17,166 bases of DNA from Thiotrichales bacterium (GTDB taxonomy: Bacteria > Pseudomonadota > Gammaproteobacteria > Francisellales > CACEW01): the NCBI GenBank assembly GCA_023266165.1, contig JAHFRR010000018.1, positions 1 through 17,166 of the forward strand. The letters run 5' to 3'. The notes beneath the pieces were generated by a model, which did not search any database, was not told where the DNA came from, and worked only from the letters and a program-made list of their open reading frames with translations. Positions 14,365 through 17,166 of this stretch are shown one piece after another (position 1 is the stretch's first letter; every line of letters starts with the position of its first letter). A program made the translations under genes and the position numbers.

Positions 14365-14383
14365 AGATCTTAAATAAATCTAA
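14340..14383 (+). repeat. four tandem 11-bp operator-like repeats over the promoter
   Basis: Octamers CATAGGTC (14340), ATTAGATC (14351), AATAGATC (14362) and AATAAATC (14373) recur at exactly 11-bp spacing, with consensus AATAGATC. They cover the end of the -35, the spacer, the -10 and the transcription start. Such helically phased direct repeats are typical of a cooperatively binding repressor, for example of the ribbon-helix-helix type. The AT-rich composition makes chance partly plausible. Confidence 0.5.
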
Positions 14384-14397
14384 ATGGAGTAAAGATC

Positions 14398-15585
14398 ATG
14401 ATGTCAGCCCAAGAAATCCAAGAAACGCTGATCACTGAATTCACAGCAAAGCTCTGCCAAATCCTCTTAGAGCCTTGGCATGCTGGCAAATTTCGACCAA
14501 AACCCAAAGAGATAGGCATCCTCATTGCGCATTTTGAAGGGGTGTCACATATCAGCGATACGCCGCCTTGCCTTCAAATTCAACCTGCACACCTCAAGCT
14601 CCGCAAGGCTTTTGTATACTATGAGGATTTTTATACGTTCCTATGCGAACTGAAAGCACAGCTTGCCACTGCCCCCTCAAAGCTCACACCCGCAATTCAA
14701 CGCTTGCTAGAAGAGTACAGCTGCCAACGCAAAAACGTGCTGATCTTGATGACAGAGAAGGCCATCACACTGGAAAAAGACCTACTGCAATGCTTCGAGC
14801 AGATAGAAGAATGCACTTCAAGAGTCCAACGCCAAAACCATGAAGTAGAGGCCTTACACAACGAAATAGGACAGCTCAAAATCGCATACGATGAAGCACT
14901 CTCAATCTCTAATCAATGGCGTGCACAACACCTAGAATGGGATGCCTTGCGCCAGCAACTGCACAGCGCCAACGAATTCAACGAAAAGCTACGTCAAGAA
15001 AATCTCACGTATCGCACCCACGCCATGCAACATGCAACAGACTTACATCAAGCGCATCAACACATGCTCAGCCTTCAGGCGCAGGTGGACACCACGCTTC
15101 ACACACAGGCCAACGTGCCCACAGCAACGCTTGTTCAACCCACTGCGCCCATTCCATGCGCTCTGACATGGGAAGTGCAGGTGCGAACGATCATTCCAGA
15201 CCTGATCGCACGTCTCCTACAGATCTGCACCGCTTACTGTGAAAGCGTCAAGGCACAATTTTTTTGGCAATACCGTCTGGGCAGTCAAAAAGCCGCCATC
15301 CTTAAAAATTTTGGGCACTCGCTACAAACGCCCAGTCATCAAGAGATGACAGGCGAGCAGATCCAAAAAACCTTTCAAGATATCTTTCAACAGAAAGATA
15401 TCGGCGTTCTGCATAATTCAGGGCAGCATTTTCGCGCTGCGCTGAGAGAGATCAGTCATACGCTTGAAACGGCAAAGTCAGGGCTTCTTTCTCAATATAC
15501 AACGCCCATCCAGCAGCATCTCTCTCACCTATATCCAGCAACCTTTCAACCCATTCTTCAACCTAGCATTCAACAAGGAGTATAA
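14398..15585 (+). CDS. coiled-coil protein of unknown function
   Basis: I do not recognise this 395-residue protein. It has no signal peptide or membrane segment. Residues 1-110 are mostly helical with a proline/lysine stretch (KFRPKPKEIG, 31-40). Residues about 114-235 form a long heptad-like coiled coil rich in Glu, Gln and His (FEQIEECTSRVQRQNHEV and onward). A Thr/Pro/Ala linker (236-256) leads to a Gln-rich helical C-terminal domain (257-395). Histidine and glutamine are unusually abundant. It has a strong promoter, a good ribosome binding site (GGAG) and a following gene only 2 nt downstream, so it is surely expressed under some condition. A second ATG directly follows the first. It could be structural, an adaptor, or a secreted effector. 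None of these is shown. Confidence 0.75.
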   Translation: MMSAQEIQETLITEFTAKLCQILLEPWHAGKFRPKPKEIGILIAHFEGVSHISDTPPCLQIQPAHLKLRKAFVYYEDFYTFLCELKAQLATAPSKLTPAIQRLLEEYSCQRKNVLILMTEKAITLEKDLLQCFEQIEECTSRVQRQNHEVEALHNEIGQLKIAYDEALSISNQWRAQHLEWDALRQQLHSANEFNEKLRQENLTYRTHAMQHATDLHQAHQHMLSLQAQVDTTLHTQANVPTATLVQPTAPIPCALTWEVQVRTIIPDLIARLLQICTAYCESVKAQFFWQYRLGSQKAAILKNFGHSLQTPSHQEMTGEQIQKTFQDIFQQKDIGVLHNSGQHFRAALREISHTLETAKSGLLSQYTTPIQQHLSHLYPATFQPILQPSIQQGV

Positions 15586-15587
15586 CC

Positions 15588-16127
15588 ATGACAAGAAACG
15601 AATACCTCGATGTTTACTATCGCACAGAAGGCTCTCAAGAAATAAAATTTCGAGCAGTTTTACACGCTTATGCCAATCCTCCTAAAAAGCTGCTGCACCC
15701 CAGCACCTGGCTCTCTAACCGAACCTGGCGAGCTGTGATTTTAGAGGTGTTGGCTAAAACCCAGAATCCAGGGAGCTTTCAAGCCTTATTGGTTCTGCTC
15801 TCTGTGGCGTTTTCTACGGGTAAACGCCGAAAGCAAATCAAGCTCGAAGGGGATTTTCATGCTGCACTCACAGCACTGATTCATGCTGTACCCGAACTTA
15901 AGCTGAATCGATTCCCCAGTAACGAACCCTTTTGTACACTCCGAGAATTCCCCGTGCTGCCTGATAGCTCAAACCCAGGCAGTCCAAACAGGGTGTGCAA
16001 CCAACAGATGCCCTCCAGCATGACGATGCGCTCTATCTCCGCAGATAGAGTACGGCAGCTAGAAAAATATTGGAATATCCCATTAAACAATGGCAGTCAA
16101 GGGACATTACTGGGTGTGCTCTTATAA
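15588..16127 (+). CDS. hypothetical protein coupled to the coiled-coil gene
   Basis: I do not recognise this 179-residue protein. AAGGAG with 7-nt spacing overlaps the end of the upstream gene, and only 2 nt separate the upstream stop from this ATG, so the pair is translated from one message. The N-terminal ~110 residues are mixed alpha/beta with a hydrophobic helix (SFQALLVLLSVAFS, 63-76) followed by a basic patch (GKRRKQIK, 78-85). The C-terminal third (about 120-150) is rich in Ser, Pro and Asn and probably flexible. There is no signal peptide. Its stop lies within 6 bp of the stop of the converging epimerase gene. The basic patch might bind nucleic acid, but that is a guess. Confidence 0.7.
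   Translation: MTRNEYLDVYYRTEGSQEIKFRAVLHAYANPPKKLLHPSTWLSNRTWRAVILEVLAKTQNPGSFQALLVLLSVAFSTGKRRKQIKLEGDFHAALTALIHAVPELKLNRFPSNEPFCTLREFPVLPDSSNPGSPNRVCNQQMPSSMTMRSISADRVRQLEKYWNIPLNNGSQGTLLGVLL
16031..16050. repeat. intragenic 8-bp-stem hairpin
   Basis: CTCTATCT, a 4-nt loop (CCGC) and AGATAGAG form a perfect inverted repeat inside the 179-residue gene. No T tract follows on either strand, so it is not an obvious terminator. It may be a protein site, an RNA hairpin near the 3' end of the message, or chance. Confidence 0.6.
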
Positions 16128-17132
16128 AGCAACTTTATAAAACGCCCGATACCATCTGACAAACGTTGCCACGCCCTCTTGGACAGTTACTTGCGGGCGA
16201 TATCCTAAATCGCGTTCGAGACGTGAAACATCTGCGCATGTTGAGGGCACATCGCCCTTTTGCATCGGCATCATGTTGTACGTCCCCTGGATGCCCAGGT
16301 TGTCTTCGAGCGCATGGATATAGTCCATCAACTGAGTGGGTCGGCTATTGCCGATATTATAAATCCGATAAGGCGCAAAGCTGGAAGCAGGTGTGGGATG
16401 GTCGCTATCCCAGGCAGGATCAGGTTGTGCGACGTGATCCATCGCCCGCTTCACGCCTTCAACGATGTCACTCACATAGGTAAAATCTCGAACCATATTC
16501 CCATGATTGAAGACATCAATCGGACGCCCCTCCAGCAAGGCTCGAGTAAATAAAAACAATGCCATATCCGGCCGACCCCAAGGGCCATAAACCGTAAAAA
16601 ACCTCAAGCCCGTAGTGGGGAGCTTATAAAGGTTAGAATACGAATGGGCGATCAGCTCATTGGCTTTTTTCGTTGCGGCATACAGCGCCAAAGGATGCTC
16701 GACCGTCTGGTCTTCTGAAAAGGGCTGCGCCGTGTTGGCACCATAGACGGAGCTGGTAGAGGCGTAAACCAGATGTTCAATCTCAAAATGACGACAGTTT
16801 TCAATGATATTGAGAAAGCCTGTCAAATTAGAATCCAGGTACGCATACGGGTTCTCAATGGAATACCTCACTCCTGCTTGCGCAGCGAGATTCACTACTT
16901 TTTTAAAGCGATGCTTTTCAAATAGACTTGTCAATCCTTCTCTATTCACGAGATCCATTTTAACAAATTGAAAATTGGGGTATTTTTTTAAATGCTCTAC
17001 TCGAGCCAGCTTGAGATTCACATCATAGTAATCATTGAGATTATCTAAACCCAGTACCTGATCCCCCCGCTCTAACAAAAGTTGAGTTAGGTGAAACCCA
17101 ATAAACCCCGCAGCGCCCGTTACTAAAATCAT
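16122..17132 (-). CDS. UDP-glucuronate 4-epimerase (NAD-dependent)
   Basis: This 336-residue extended SDR has the Rossmann motif GAAGFIG (residues 6-12), NDYYD (33-37, typical of UDP-GlcA epimerases), NLAAQAGVRYS (81-91), STSSVYG (125-131), catalytic Tyr151/Lys155 (YAATK), RFFTVYGPWGRPDMA and a GD.PSTCADVS-like tail. It interconverts UDP-glucuronate and UDP-galacturonate, and so would use the product of ugd at 5485-6813 to supply GalA for O-antigen, core or capsule. The start at 17132 has GAGGG with 7-nt spacing. A partial AT-rich promoter-like stretch is cut by the window end. The gene is separated from the other sugar genes by about 9 kb of accessory DNA. The UDP-GlcNAcA/UDP-Gal epimerases are less likely given NDYYD and GVRYS. 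Confidence 0.93.
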   Translation of the reverse strand: MILVTGAAGFIGFHLTQLLLERGDQVLGLDNLNDYYDVNLKLARVEHLKKYPNFQFVKMDLVNREGLTSLFEKHRFKKVVNLAAQAGVRYSIENPYAYLDSNLTGFLNIIENCRHFEIEHLVYASTSSVYGANTAQPFSEDQTVEHPLALYAATKKANELIAHSYSNLYKLPTTGLRFFTVYGPWGRPDMALFLFTRALLEGRPIDVFNHGNMVRDFTYVSDIVEGVKRAMDHVAQPDPAWDSDHPTPASSFAPYRIYNIGNSRPTQLMDYIHALEDNLGIQGTYNMMPMQKGDVPSTCADVSRLERDLGYRPQVTVQEGVATFVRWYRAFYKVAL

Positions 17133-17166
17133 TTCTATCCCTCAAATTTAATCAATCTATAATAAA

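Noticed and set aside
14643..15242. Alternative-frame ORFs inside the coiled-coil gene
   Set aside because: They are rich in Thr, His, Arg and Ser as expected from frame-shifted reading of a His/Gln-rich gene. None has a start signal.
16166..16553. Plus-strand ORFs opposite the epimerase gene
   Set aside because: They are antisense to a well-supported UDP-GlcA epimerase with catalytic Tyr/Lys intact.

Overview
The window looks like part of a surface-polysaccharide (O-antigen or capsule) locus of a Gram-negative, probably gammaproteobacterial, organism with an AT-leaning genome. The evidence is a Wzx-type flippase, a complete-looking GDP-L-colitose module, a UDP-glucose to UDP-galacturonate route, and a prepilin-peptidase-like protein. 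A host-associated lifestyle (for example in the Legionellales) is possible, given the AAA-ATPase/PDDEXK_9 family and decayed genes, but it is not shown. There are no rRNA or tRNA genes, transposases or CRISPR arrays that I can see.

Region 1 (about 1-7,063, all minus strand, read right to left). A truncated nucleotide-sugar dehydrogenase remnant is followed by ugd, gmd, a GDP-L-colitose synthase/fucose synthase homologue (colC-like), colD, a GT11 glycosyltransferase and wzx. The gaps or overlaps are small, so this is one operon. Gmd converts GDP-mannose to GDP-4-keto-6-deoxymannose. ColD removes the C3 hydroxyl, using a His in place of the PLP-binding Lys. The ColC-like enzyme epimerises and reduces the product to GDP-L-colitose. 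The GT11 enzyme would transfer the sugar and Wzx would flip the lipid-linked unit. ManB/ManC, which supply GDP-mannose, are not in the window. A strong promoter at 63-90 fires out of the left edge, with an ATG close to its predicted start point.

Region 2 (7,172-11,532, minus strand) is an accessory block. It holds an AlbA_2/HATPase/winged-helix protein with a five-copy EGIN repeat, a collapsed relative of that protein, a HepT/MntA (HEPN/MNT) toxin-antitoxin pair with canonical motifs, and an AAA-ATPase-like protein with a C-terminal PDDEXK_9 nuclease-like domain. It reads as a small defence/toxin-antitoxin cluster inserted in the polysaccharide locus.

Region 3 (11,752-13,226, plus strand) holds mtnN overlapping an SDR oxidoreductase by 4 bp, behind its own promoter.

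Region 4 (13,300-16,127) holds a small, possibly ribbon-helix-helix protein with its own -10 element and terminator, and a short prepilin peptidase lacking the methylase domain. It also holds a two-gene operon of unknown function: a 395-residue coiled-coil protein plus a 179-residue protein. That operon's strong promoter is overlaid by four helically phased 11-bp repeats. It is the best candidate for something undescribed.

Region 5 (16,122-17,132, minus strand) is a UDP-glucuronate 4-epimerase that, with Ugd, would make UDP-GalA. Its stop codon overlaps that of the converging unknown gene.
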